Assembly: GCA_030592605.1 (NCBI GenBank)
Contig: JAUVIT010000128.1
Location: forward strand, 1-6,087
Reading direction: 5' to 3'
DNA: 6,087 nt
Origin: Bacteroidota bacterium
GTDB lineage: Bacteria > Bacteroidota > Bacteroidia > Bacteroidales > GCA-2748055
Both the position numbers and the translations under genes were made by a program. The notes below the pieces were generated by a model, which was not told where the DNA came from, made no database searches, and worked only from the letters and a program-made list of their open reading frames with translations. Positions 1 to 5,616 of this stretch are shown here, piece after piece; the stretch's first letter is position 1; each line of letters begins with the position of its first letter.

Positions 1-1
1 A

Positions 2-130
2 AGAGCAAAGACACCATTCTCTCACAATACCTCAGATATGAACCTGCTGGAATTTGAAAACATATTATGGGTTCATAAGGTAAATAATGATTTTGTCAAT
101 CTTAATGAATTGAACATGAAGGAATATTGA
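2..130 (+). CDS. C-terminal end of an unidentified protein (partial, 5' end outside window)
   Basis: The frame is open from the left edge and closes with TGA at 128-130, giving about 42 residues that end in NMKEY. The stretch is rich in Asn, Leu and Glu, with a short hydrophobic patch (ENILWVHKV), and reads like an ordinary soluble C-terminus. No family is recognisable from so little sequence. An alternative frame starting at base 1 closes at 57 and is less likely. The 79 bp between this stop and the next gene contain no convincing terminator. The call rests only on an open frame with plausible composition, so it could be chance. Confidence 0.4.
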   Translation, partial: RAKTPFSHNTSDMNLLEFENILWVHKVNNDFVNLNELNMKEY

Positions 131-209
131 CCAGTACGAAAGACTTAATCCGGACTCTGGATACTACCGTTGAAAAATCAGAATTTTGAAAACACAATAA
201 GCCACAATT

Positions 210-749
210 ATGAAAACACCTAAGGGATTTGTTTGTATCGCTATTTTAATTCTGATAAGTCTTCCCTTCTCAGGACTCGCCCAAATCGCTGAACAGGGAA
301 GCGCCAATGCAGATCAACATTTAATAGCAGCTGCGAAAGAGATCATGAACTCAGAAGGGAGCTGTGCATTGATCACTATAGATAATGAAGGAGTTCCCAG
401 GGTAAGGGCCATGGACCCCTTTGCTCCGGAAGAAGACCTTACTGTGTGGTTTGGGACCAATTCAAGAAGCCGGAAAGTGGAGCAGATTAAAAAAGACCCC
501 AGGGTAAGCTTGTATTATCTGGATGAGGATGCATCGGGGTATGTAATCGTCCAGGGAGTAGCCCGGTTGGTGAACGATCCAAAGGAAAAAGAAAAGCGGT
601 GGAAAGCGGAGTGGGAGGCCTTCTACCCTGACAAAACCAAGGACTATCTCTTAATTGTAGTTACACCCATATGGATGGAAGTACTGAGTCCTCCAAGAGG
701 CATTTCTGCTGACCCTGTGACCTGGCAACCCCCCGTAGTAAATTTCTAA
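210..749 (+). CDS. Secreted FMN split-barrel protein, pyridoxamine 5'-phosphate oxidase family
   Basis: The 179-residue product starts with a Sec signal peptide: Lys2 and Lys5, a hydrophobic core at residues 7-20, and a likely cut after Ala24 before Gln25 (GLA|Q), a common Bacteroidota pattern. The mature part fits the general-stress-protein-26-like branch of the PNPOx family: an N-terminal helix (about 33-48), then strands with 'CALITIDNEGVPRVRAM' (52-68), 'LTVWFGTNSRSRKVEQI' (77-93), 'RVSLYYLDE' (98-106) and 'GYVIVQGVARLV' (110-121). In this family the R-x-R/M and T-N-S-R-S-R-K stretches sit at the FMN phosphate site. Members bind FMN, or sometimes F420 or heme, and few have a proven reaction, so the substrate here is unknown. 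A family member outside the cytoplasm is odd because FMN is loaded inside cells. The start is the first ATG before the signal peptide. A GAATTTTG at 181-188 resembles the TAnnTTTG -7 box, but no -33 partner is visible. The gene converges on the reductase gene, with 63 bp between stops and no clear terminator. Confidence 0.85.
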   Translation: MKTPKGFVCIAILILISLPFSGLAQIAEQGSANADQHLIAAAKEIMNSEGSCALITIDNEGVPRVRAMDPFAPEEDLTVWFGTNSRSRKVEQIKKDPRVSLYYLDEDASGYVIVQGVARLVNDPKEKEKRWKAEWEAFYPDKTKDYLLIVVTPIWMEVLSPPRGISADPVTWQPPVVNF

Positions 750-812
750 GCTGCAGGAGAAATTTTCCATAGTAGCAAGGGTCATGCTTGAAAGCTTTGA
801 CAATCTGGGCGA

Positions 813-1838
813 TTATATATCCAGTACCCGCTTATAGTTCTCTACAATCAGCCCGGCATAGGGCTTCACAAGTTCCACCAGGCTCTGCATATCTGAATTG
901 CTGAGATTCTTGAAGTTTTGCAGCACCCCGATGTTGTGTTCCAGCTCTGCCATTGTAGTGCAACCGCTAACAAGGGTGGAAACTGGCAGTGAATATACAT
1001 ATTGATGCAGTTGAGCAGGAGTAATACCTGTCTCCCGGACCATATCGGGGATCATATCTGTTTTTATCCACTCAGGGGTGGTATCGATGCGCTTCCCCAT
1101 CATGCTGCCACCACTCATGGTTTTCATGGCTATGATCCCATACTCTTTTTCCAGAAGCACCGGAATTACCTGTTTCTGGAAAGATTCGAAGCTGGGATCA
1201 AGCACATTTAAAGGCAGCTGGCAGGTATCCATAGCCAATCCAAGTTCTTCAAGTCTTTTCAAAAAATACAGGTGGGTTAAGGGGCTTTGGTGACCGGTAA
1301 ATCCAATATAGCGGGTCTTCCCTTCTTCTTTAGCCTTCAGGAATACATCCAGCACCCCGTTTTCGATGCGCTGATCCACATCTTCCGGGGTGGTGAAAGT
1401 ATGAATTTGCCATAGATCCAGCTGATCGGTTTTCAGGGCCCTGAGGGAGAGTTCAAGGTGTTCTCTGGCTTGCTCGCCGGATTTTGCATGGGATTTGGTC
1501 ATTATGAATATCTGGTCCCGGTACTTTGGCACAAGCAAACGTCCTATCCGCTCTTCCGATCCACCGTTCTGGTAACCTCTTGCCGTATCGTAAAAACGAA
1601 CCCTCATGTCCATACACATCTCCACCATTTTTTCAGCCACCACTGGGTCTTTCTCATTACCCAGGTGCCAGCCACCCAAGGAGAATGCCGTAACCTTCTC
1701 TCCATTCCTTACTAAGCGGCGCATTGGCAGAATATCTCCGTGGTTGTCTGCCAGAGGAATGGCCGAGGCCCATTGATGAAGCATGCCAAAAACTCCCAGT
1801 AAAGCGGATGACTTGATAAATTCTCTCCTGTTTTTCAT
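813..1838 (-). CDS. Tat-targeted aldo/keto reductase
   Basis: The 341-residue product opens with a twin-arginine signal (N-RR-E-F-I-K at residues 3-9, hydrophobic run 11-20, likely cut after the A-S-A at 24-26), so it is probably exported folded. From about residue 45 it is a TIM-barrel aldo/keto reductase. The catalytic tetrad is visible: Asp84 and Tyr89 in YDTARGY, Lys115 in IMTKS and His146 in WQIHTF. The 'GSEERIGRLL' (93-102), 'SLRALKTDQLDL' (131-142) and C-terminal 'VSGCTTMAELEHNI' (290-303) segments are also typical. Such enzymes reduce aldehydes or ketones, often of sugars, with NAD(P)H. The substrate cannot be told. There is no C-terminal ferredoxin-like Cys cluster, so it is a plain AKR of normal length plus a signal. 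It lies 35 bp downstream of the ManD-like gene on the same strand, most likely in one transcript. NAD(P)H is scarce outside the cytoplasm, so either the cofactor is carried in bound by Tat or the enzyme uses another hydride source. Confidence 0.92.
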   Translation of the reverse strand: MKNRREFIKSSALLGVFGMLHQWASAIPLADNHGDILPMRRLVRNGEKVTAFSLGGWHLGNEKDPVVAEKMVEMCMDMRVRFYDTARGYQNGGSEERIGRLLVPKYRDQIFIMTKSHAKSGEQAREHLELSLRALKTDQLDLWQIHTFTTPEDVDQRIENGVLDVFLKAKEEGKTRYIGFTGHQSPLTHLYFLKRLEELGLAMDTCQLPLNVLDPSFESFQKQVIPVLLEKEYGIIAMKTMSGGSMMGKRIDTTPEWIKTDMIPDMVRETGITPAQLHQYVYSLPVSTLVSGCTTMAELEHNIGVLQNFKNLSNSDMQSLVELVKPYAGLIVENYKRVLDI

Positions 1839-1873
1839 TTGTCTGAAATTAGAAATGTTTCGTGACTACAAAA

Positions 1874-3238
1874 TTATGGCCTGACCGGGGTGCCATCGGG
1901 CTTGCGGACCTGAGTCCAGTTATAATTGAAATGCGGCAAGGAATACTTCTTTGCCTTCTCCTCATCAATATCTATCCCCAATCCAGGGGCTTCATTGACA
2001 AACATATAGCCATTGTCCATGGTGGGGGTTCCGGGAAATATCTCCCGGGTGAGCTCGTTAAAGGATACTGCCTCTTGAATGCCAAAATTCCAAACCGCCA
2101 GATCAATATGTGCATTGGCTGCATGCCCTACTGGTGAGGTATCTCCGGGACCGTGCCAGGCAGTTCGCACATTAAACCATTCCGCCAGCCTTGCCACCTT
2201 CATGGCAGGAGTGATCCCTCCGATCTGGGAGATATGTATCCGTATGAAATCGTACATTCTCTGGCTGATGGGTTCCACCCATTCGTGCGGATTATTGAAC
2301 AATTCACCCATGGCGATAGGAACAGCGCTTTGCTGGCGCAACATATTGAACCAGCCCATGTTCTCAGGCGAAAAGGGATCTTCAATGAAGAACGGCCTGT
2401 ATTCTTCCAGTTTCTTGATCAGATCAATGGCATCCATGGGCTCGATGCGCTCATGTATGTCATGTAGAAATTCTATTTCATCCCCGAATTTTTTCCTGGC
2501 CAGACGGAACATTTCCACCACTCCCCTTTTATAGGCCTGGGCATCCAGGGTATTATCGTCGGGTTGACCGAAACCGAATTGCTTGTAATCCGGTTTTGTG
2601 GACAGATGGGTGGCACCATATCCCCCAAGTTGAATGCGTATGTGCCTGAATCCCTGCTCCCTGTATTTCGCCACATCATCCATGACCGCTTCAGGGTTGG
2701 GGCCTGATGCATGGGTATAGGTATCTACTGCAAACCTTGTCTTTCCTCCCAGTAACTGGTAAACGGGCATCCCCGCCATCTTGCCCTTGATATCCCACAA
2801 GGCCTGGTTCAAACCGCTGAGGGCATTGTTCAGAACTGGTCCGTTCCGCCAGTAGGAACTCACATAGGCCGTTTGCCACAGATCTTCAATATTGCTAACA
2901 TCCTTGTCCCTGCAAAAATCATCCAGATATTCGTCTATAGCACTTACCACTGCGTGTGCCCTTTGTCTGAAAGTGGCACAACCTATTCCATGAAGCCCTG
3001 GCTGGTCTGTTTCCACTTTAACGATGACCAGTTCAATCCCATAAGGGGCTGTTGTAATGGCTTTAACCTTTTTAATCTTAACCTGTTGCAGATTGAGATT
3101 TTTGCCATCGGGTTGCCAGCCTGCCGGAACAGGGGCTGATTCCGGGAGATTCACTATTGTGTCATTATTCAGTGTTCTGGTGCAGGCTGCCAGAGGAAGG
3201 AGAGCCAGGGTTTTTAATAAATCTCTTCTGTTATTCAT
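1874..3238 (-). CDS. Tat-exported lipoprotein of the enolase superfamily, D-mannonate dehydratase (ManD/RspA)-like
   Basis: The 454-residue product begins with a twin-arginine motif (N-RR-D-L-L-K, residues 3-9) followed by a lipobox L16-A-A-C19, predicting a lipid-anchored protein exported folded. Residues 50-454 match the mannonate dehydratase/RspA branch of the enolase superfamily. 'GLHGIGCATF' (81-90) and 'YVSSYWRNGPVLNNALSG' (125-142) lie in the capping region, with 'ALWDIKGKMAGMPVYQLLGG' (146-165) and 'DTYTHASG' (172-179) following. Mg2+ ligands are Asp260, Glu286 and Glu312. Their 26/26 spacing equals that of the characterised Novosphingobium ManD (D210, E236, E262, from memory). His262 two residues after Asp260 corresponds to its catalytic His212, and His362 lies in WHGPGD. 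Arg201 and Tyr207 may correspond to ManD Arg147 and Tyr159, but the loop between them is shorter, so specificity may differ. The family dehydrates D-mannonate or D-gluconate to the 2-keto-3-deoxy acid, and some members are inactive on both. It is the first gene of a two-gene unit with the reductase. No convincing promoter is visible upstream. Confidence 0.9.
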   Translation of the reverse strand: MNNRRDLLKTLALLPLAACTRTLNNDTIVNLPESAPVPAGWQPDGKNLNLQQVKIKKVKAITTAPYGIELVIVKVETDQPGLHGIGCATFRQRAHAVVSAIDEYLDDFCRDKDVSNIEDLWQTAYVSSYWRNGPVLNNALSGLNQALWDIKGKMAGMPVYQLLGGKTRFAVDTYTHASGPNPEAVMDDVAKYREQGFRHIRIQLGGYGATHLSTKPDYKQFGFGQPDDNTLDAQAYKRGVVEMFRLARKKFGDEIEFLHDIHERIEPMDAIDLIKKLEEYRPFFIEDPFSPENMGWFNMLRQQSAVPIAMGELFNNPHEWVEPISQRMYDFIRIHISQIGGITPAMKVARLAEWFNVRTAWHGPGDTSPVGHAANAHIDLAVWNFGIQEAVSFNELTREIFPGTPTMDNGYMFVNEAPGLGIDIDEEKAKKYSLPHFNYNWTQVRKPDGTPVRP

Positions 3239-3455
3239 GATTTTTAGCGATTAGTCTGCCGCCAGAATATATTGAAACAACTGGCAAGCGCATCATTTCT
3301 CTCTGAATTTAAAGAATATATCAGTACATGTCAATGTAAGTCAGGTAAAAAGGCCGTGCGGAGTGAGTTGCAACAATTATAGCTTGAAGATGAAATAGCG
3401 GTTTTTTATCCTTTTTGATTTGCAGGAACCACATATCATCACATCTTTTTAAAAT

Positions 3456-3575
3456 ATGATCTGGCTATTTCGAAAAATCAAACATCAACTGCTTTCAGAA
3501 GATAAATATCTAATGAGCTATAACGCTTTTGGACAAACCCCAATAATTAACTTCGTTGAGCTAATGGTTCCCTGA
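3456..3575 (+). pseudogene. Relic of the N-terminus of a DUF6090-type membrane protein gene
   Basis: A 39-codon reading frame starts MIWLFRKIKHQLLSEDKY and ends with TGA at 3573-3575. Bacteroidota DUF6090 proteins open with a very similar pattern (MI-x-F-FRKIR-x-x-LL-x-E-x-K-x-x-K-Y, then Y-A-x-GE and a hydrophobic helix of the VVIGILIALQ type). The first 18 residues keep that pattern well, and the following 'SYNAFGQTPIINFVELMV' is a plausible decayed version of the transmembrane helix. Intact members are several times longer and continue with a long soluble part, which is absent here in every frame I checked. I therefore read it as a truncated and decayed gene. The alternative is a short real peptide or chance similarity. 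The family match is from memory, not a search. Confidence 0.5.
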
Positions 3576-3713
3576 GTCTTCTCTGAGTTATAGGCCTGGC
3601 CTTAGGTTCAGGTATTCAGCAAGTGATAAGCAATAAAAAAAGAGTGTGCTTTCTTAAGATTTTGCTCATCCAGTAGTGTATGAAAACTGGGTTGTCCATT
3701 TCGGAAAATCCGG

Positions 3714-3733
3714 AAGTCACCAACTGGTGAGTT
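3714..3733. repeat. 20-bp dyad, copy 1 (AAGTCACC-AACT-GGTGAGTT)
   Basis: Two 8-bp arms flank a 4-bp spacer, with a single mismatch in the seventh position of the right arm (GGTGAGTT against the expected GGTGACTT). A short T-run follows (3732-3736), so on the plus strand it could also act as a weak terminator, but the same dyad occurs twice more nearby without T-runs, which favours a protein-binding site or a repeated element. Confidence 0.55.
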
Positions 3734-3841
3734 TTTCCCAATGTGAGACTTCTAACTTCATTTGAATACGCTTAGCTGTCCTTATAACAGATTGCATAAC
3801 AGCGTTGTACAAGGATGCGAAGATGCGTAATCAATATTCAT

Positions 3842-3861
3842 AAGTCACCGCTCTGTGAAGA
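3842..3861. repeat. 20-bp dyad, degenerate copy 2 (AAGTCACC-GCTC-TGTGAAGA)
   Basis: The left arm AAGTCACC is identical to copy 1, while only four of eight right-arm bases (GTGA) are kept. It abuts copy 3, sharing one base, so the two form a tandem pair. Confidence 0.4.
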
Positions 3862-3880
3862 AGTCACTACCCAGTGACTT
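3861..3880. repeat. 20-bp dyad, perfect copy 3 (AAGTCACT-ACCC-AGTGACTT)
   Basis: This is a perfect inverted repeat with 8-bp arms and a 4-bp spacer. It is followed by GCAAAAAACCC on the plus strand, so there is no T-run after it on the plus strand, and CTTCAC follows it on the minus strand. It is therefore not an intrinsic terminator in either direction. It is more likely an operator for a dimeric regulator or a repeated structural element. Confidence 0.6.
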
Positions 3881-3958
3881 GCAAAAAACCCGAAATAGGG
3901 ATAGGTAGGAAATCTGAAAGTAACCCAGCATGTGGACCCCTGCAGCTTAATAATGTGG

Positions 3959-4030
3959 TATGTCCAAATAACGCTTCCATTGACTAAAGTGCATATATGC
4001 ACTAACTTATGAGTCCTAATATAGGACATA
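3959..4030. promoter_or_regulatory. Nested palindromes upstream of the FISUMP gene
   Basis: Three symmetries overlap. AGTGCATATATGCACT at 3988-4003 is a perfect 16-bp palindrome. GTCCTA-ATA-TAGGAC at 4013-4027 is a perfect 6-bp-arm dyad. TATGTCC at 3959-3965 pairs with GGACATA at 4024-4030, and the centre of that outer pair (3994.5) almost coincides with the 16-bp palindrome (3995.5). The GGAC arm can pair either with the near GTCC (4013-4016) or the far one, so the two structures are mutually exclusive. The cluster ends 14 bp before the ATG at 4045. It may be an operator array or a leader-RNA switch, and no TAnnTTTG box is visible nearby. Confidence 0.45.
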
Positions 4031-4044
4031 AATAAGCCCCGGTC

Positions 4045-5139
4045 ATGCCAAGTTTGAGGTGCTGTACTCAGAATCTTTATCTATTCACCCTGTTGATCTT
4101 GATGCTGTTTCAGAATGGGTGTGTAAAGGATGATTCCGTCACGGAACCACCTGTAATACTCACAAATATTTCCTACGATGATGCATTTGAGCGTGGCAGC
4201 TTTGTAAGAATTCAGGTAGATATTGAGGATGATCAAGCAGGTATCATCGAAGAGGTAAGGATTTTCATAGACAGTCGGGAGGTTTCAGTGGCATGTGATT
4301 TTCCCTGCTATTATGATTGGGCCTCAAAGGATGAGAAGATAGGGATGCACCTGGTAAGATTAAGCTCCACAGATTCCAGGGGGACCTCCTACTCTGATGA
4401 ATATAGCATCAGGTTGTATGATGTGAATAAACAAGCATGCCCGGGGGCTGAAACTGTTACAGACTGGGATGGAAACAGCTATCACACCATTCAGATCGGA
4501 GAGCAGTGCTGGATGAAGGAGAACCTCAAAGCCATACATTATGCAGACGGCACTCCATTGGTTCACGGAAGCGTTGCGGTGGACACCCGATATGATACTT
4601 CCACCAGATATTACTTTGTCTATAAAGATGATACGAGCTATATCGAAACTTATGGCCTTCTGTATATCTGGAAAGCTGCAGTGAAAGGGTACTCCTCGGA
4701 GCTTGATCTGAATCCAAGTCAGATACAGGGAGTCTGTCCCGATGGCTGGCACCTTCTCAGTGATTCCGAATGGAAAGAGCTGGAAATGTACCTGGGCATG
4801 CTACCGGAAGAAGCCGCTGACAGAGACTGGAGGGGCACCATAGAAGGAGGAATGTTGAAAGAAGAGGGGACTTCTCATTGGGCCTACCCAAATATAGGTG
4901 CAAGCAATGAGAGCGGTTTTAGTGCCTTACCAGCCGGGGACAGATCAATACTCGGTCATTATGAATTTCTGGGAGAGAGGGCATCATTCTGGACCTCAAC
5001 AAACCATATTGCAGTAAATAATACTCATAATCCTGCCTACCGACGCTTAGATAATGAAGAATCCCGAACCTGGAGGTACCAGGGTTTTCACGATTACATT
5101 ACTTATTGCCGTTCGGTCAGATGTGTTAAAAACGAATAA
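4045..5139 (+). CDS. FISUMP-domain surface lipoprotein with an N-terminal Ig-like domain
   Basis: The 364-residue product has a lipoprotein-type signal: Arg5, a hydrophobic stretch at 11-22, and Cys26 after Q-N-G, a loose but usable Bacteroidota lipobox followed by acidic K-D-D. Residues about 36-126 look like a beta-sandwich Ig/PKD-like module (alternating strands, 'RIQVDIEDD', 'VRIFIDSREV', 'HLVRLSSTDSRG'). Residues about 137-363 form the Fibrobacter succinogenes major paralogous domain. Its markers are 'WDGNSYHTIQIGEQCWMKEN' (141-160), 'YADGTPL' (166-172), 'YGLLYIW' (203-209), 'CPDGWHLLSDSEWKELE' (231-247), 'GFSALPAG' (291-298), 'FWTST' (315-319) and the terminal 'SVRCVKN'. The function of this domain is not established. 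It resembles C-type-lectin/sulfatase-modifying-like folds and is usually found on surface or secreted proteins. The start is the only possible ATG, since an in-frame TAA lies at 4033-4035. The domain ends naturally at the stop. A T9SS tail follows in the same frame but is outside the gene. Confidence 0.9.
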   Translation: MPSLRCCTQNLYLFTLLILMLFQNGCVKDDSVTEPPVILTNISYDDAFERGSFVRIQVDIEDDQAGIIEEVRIFIDSREVSVACDFPCYYDWASKDEKIGMHLVRLSSTDSRGTSYSDEYSIRLYDVNKQACPGAETVTDWDGNSYHTIQIGEQCWMKENLKAIHYADGTPLVHGSVAVDTRYDTSTRYYFVYKDDTSYIETYGLLYIWKAAVKGYSSELDLNPSQIQGVCPDGWHLLSDSEWKELEMYLGMLPEEAADRDWRGTIEGGMLKEEGTSHWAYPNIGASNESGFSALPAGDRSILGHYEFLGERASFWTSTNHIAVNNTHNPAYRRLDNEESRTWRYQGFHDYITYCRSVRCVKNE

Positions 5140-5262
5140 ACGCTTTGGCACTATTCAGACAGCTTTTTACTTGAAATGGGCACACTGAAAGCAGGAATTT
5201 ACATGGTGAAAATTAGCAAGGATGGTAAATATTTGTCTTCCAGAAAAATAATTAAGCGTTAA
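5140..5262 (+). pseudogene. Orphan T9SS C-terminal sorting-domain tail
   Basis: Directly after the FISUMP stop, the same frame stays open for 40 codons to TAA at 5260-5262. From about 5158 it reads 'DSFLLEMGTLKAGIYMVKIS', continues with KDGKY and ends SSRKIIKR. The L-x-x-G-I-Y-x-V-K-I ... (K)KIIKR pattern is the second half of a type A T9SS sorting domain (Por secretion tail), the signal that takes proteins through the type IX secretion system. No start codon or passenger protein belongs to it. Only an internal ATG at 5176 could give a 28-residue peptide. It is therefore a fragment left from a lost gene, or a tail cut off from the upstream gene by the TAA. A lipoprotein signal plus a T9SS tail on one protein would be unusual, so the first reading is preferred. 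Confidence 0.65.
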
Positions 5263-5281
5263 TCCAATAAAACAAATTACC

Positions 5282-5313
5282 TTTACACTTGTTATTAGTA
5301 AAAGTTATGTTTC
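5282..5313 (+). promoter_or_regulatory. Candidate Bacteroidota-type promoter of the cold-shock gene
   Basis: TTTA at 5282-5285 resembles the -33 TTTG element, and TATGTTTC at 5306-5313 matches the -7 TAnnTTTG element at all but the last base, with a 20-bp spacer. Transcription would start shortly before the ATG, leaving a short AT-rich leader without a Shine-Dalgarno sequence. Confidence 0.35.
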
Positions 5314-5329
5314 ATTTTAATTTTAAGTT

Positions 5330-5521
5330 ATGAGTAACGGTACAGTAAAATTCTTCAACAATGTAAAAGGTTTTGGTTTTATCAACCCTGAAGATGGAGG
5401 TAAAGACGTTTTTGTACATCAAAGCGGATTAATCGACGAAATCACTGAAGGCGATAAAGTTAGCTTCGATGTAGAAGAAGGTCCAAAAGGACTAAGCGCT
5501 ACAAACGTCAAATTAGTATAA
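5330..5521 (+). CDS. Cold-shock domain protein (CspA family)
   Basis: The 63-residue product is a single cold-shock domain with both RNA-binding motifs: RNP1-type K13-G-F-G-F-I18 and RNP2-type V27-F-V-H-Q-S32. The N-terminal 'GTVKFFN' and the C-terminal 'SATNVKLV' are standard. RNP2 has Gln31 where many members have Phe or another aromatic, a frequent variation in Bacteroidota. Such proteins bind single-stranded RNA or DNA in the cytoplasm and melt mRNA structure during cold or general growth adaptation. The gene has its own candidate promoter and a strong terminator 28 bp after the stop, so it is probably monocistronic. The length is usual for the phylum, and the ATG is the obvious start. 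Confidence 0.97.
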   Translation: MSNGTVKFFNNVKGFGFINPEDGGKDVFVHQSGLIDEITEGDKVSFDVEEGPKGLSATNVKLV

Positions 5522-5549
5522 TATACACTTTGACCCTACGGCATTCTAT

Positions 5550-5579
5550 AGCCTGTCATTTTTGACAGGCTTTTTTTTT
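5550..5579 (+). terminator. Intrinsic terminator of the cold-shock gene
   Basis: AGCCTGTCA (5550-5558) and TGACAGGCT (5563-5571) form a perfect 9-bp stem around a TTTT loop, followed at once by an unbroken run of T to 5579. On the opposite strand there is no T-run after the stem, so it works in the plus direction only. Confidence 0.95.
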
Positions 5580-5616
5580 GCTATTTTTATAGAAACTAAC
5601 AAAACTAAAAATCAAT

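Larger units (their letters stand above)
3239..4044. other. 806-bp gene-poor region holding a gene relic and several dyads
   Basis: No intact gene of normal length is supported here. The left part (3239-3455) is the upstream region of the ManD-like gene. It has a 9-bp direct repeat AGAATATAT at 3264-3272 and 3313-3321 but no clear Bacteroidota promoter. The middle holds a 39-codon DUF6090-like relic (3456-3575) and then unassigned DNA. The right half holds three copies of a 20-bp dyad (3714-3880) and the palindrome cluster before the FISUMP gene. Stop codons are frequent in all frames. The mixture of a relic and repeated dyads suggests a site of past rearrangement (inference). Confidence 0.6.

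Noticed and set aside
786..795. Small hairpin GCTT-GA-AAGC between the convergent genes at 749 and 813
   Set aside because: A 4-bp stem with a 2-nt loop is too weak, and no T-run follows on either strand.
1862..3254. Several plus-strand open frames and minus-strand alternative frames of up to 151 codons opposite or within the ManD-like gene
   Set aside because: They are overlapped by a gene with complete family motifs and active-site residues. Their translations look like shadow frames with unnatural composition.
3888..3901. CCCGAAATAGGG next to a run of six A's, read on the minus strand as a possible terminator
   Set aside because: Only three base pairs form, which is not enough for an intrinsic terminator, and no minus-strand gene ends there.
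3838..4029. A 63-codon minus-strand open frame in the gene-poor region
   Set aside because: It runs through the dyad repeats and the 16-bp palindrome, has odd composition (many His, Trp, Tyr and Ser), no recognisable motif and no supporting promoter or neighbour, so it is probably chance.
4360..4752. A 130-codon minus-strand open frame inside the FISUMP gene
   Set aside because: The plus-strand frame has a clear domain signature across the same bases, and the antisense translation matches no family and has no start context.
3239..5329. CRISPR array, tRNA, rRNA or complete insertion sequence in the intergenic DNA
   Set aside because: No evenly spaced direct repeats, no cloverleaf-like conserved stems and no transposase coding remnants were seen. 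The dyads at 3714-3880 are inverted repeats with irregular spacing.
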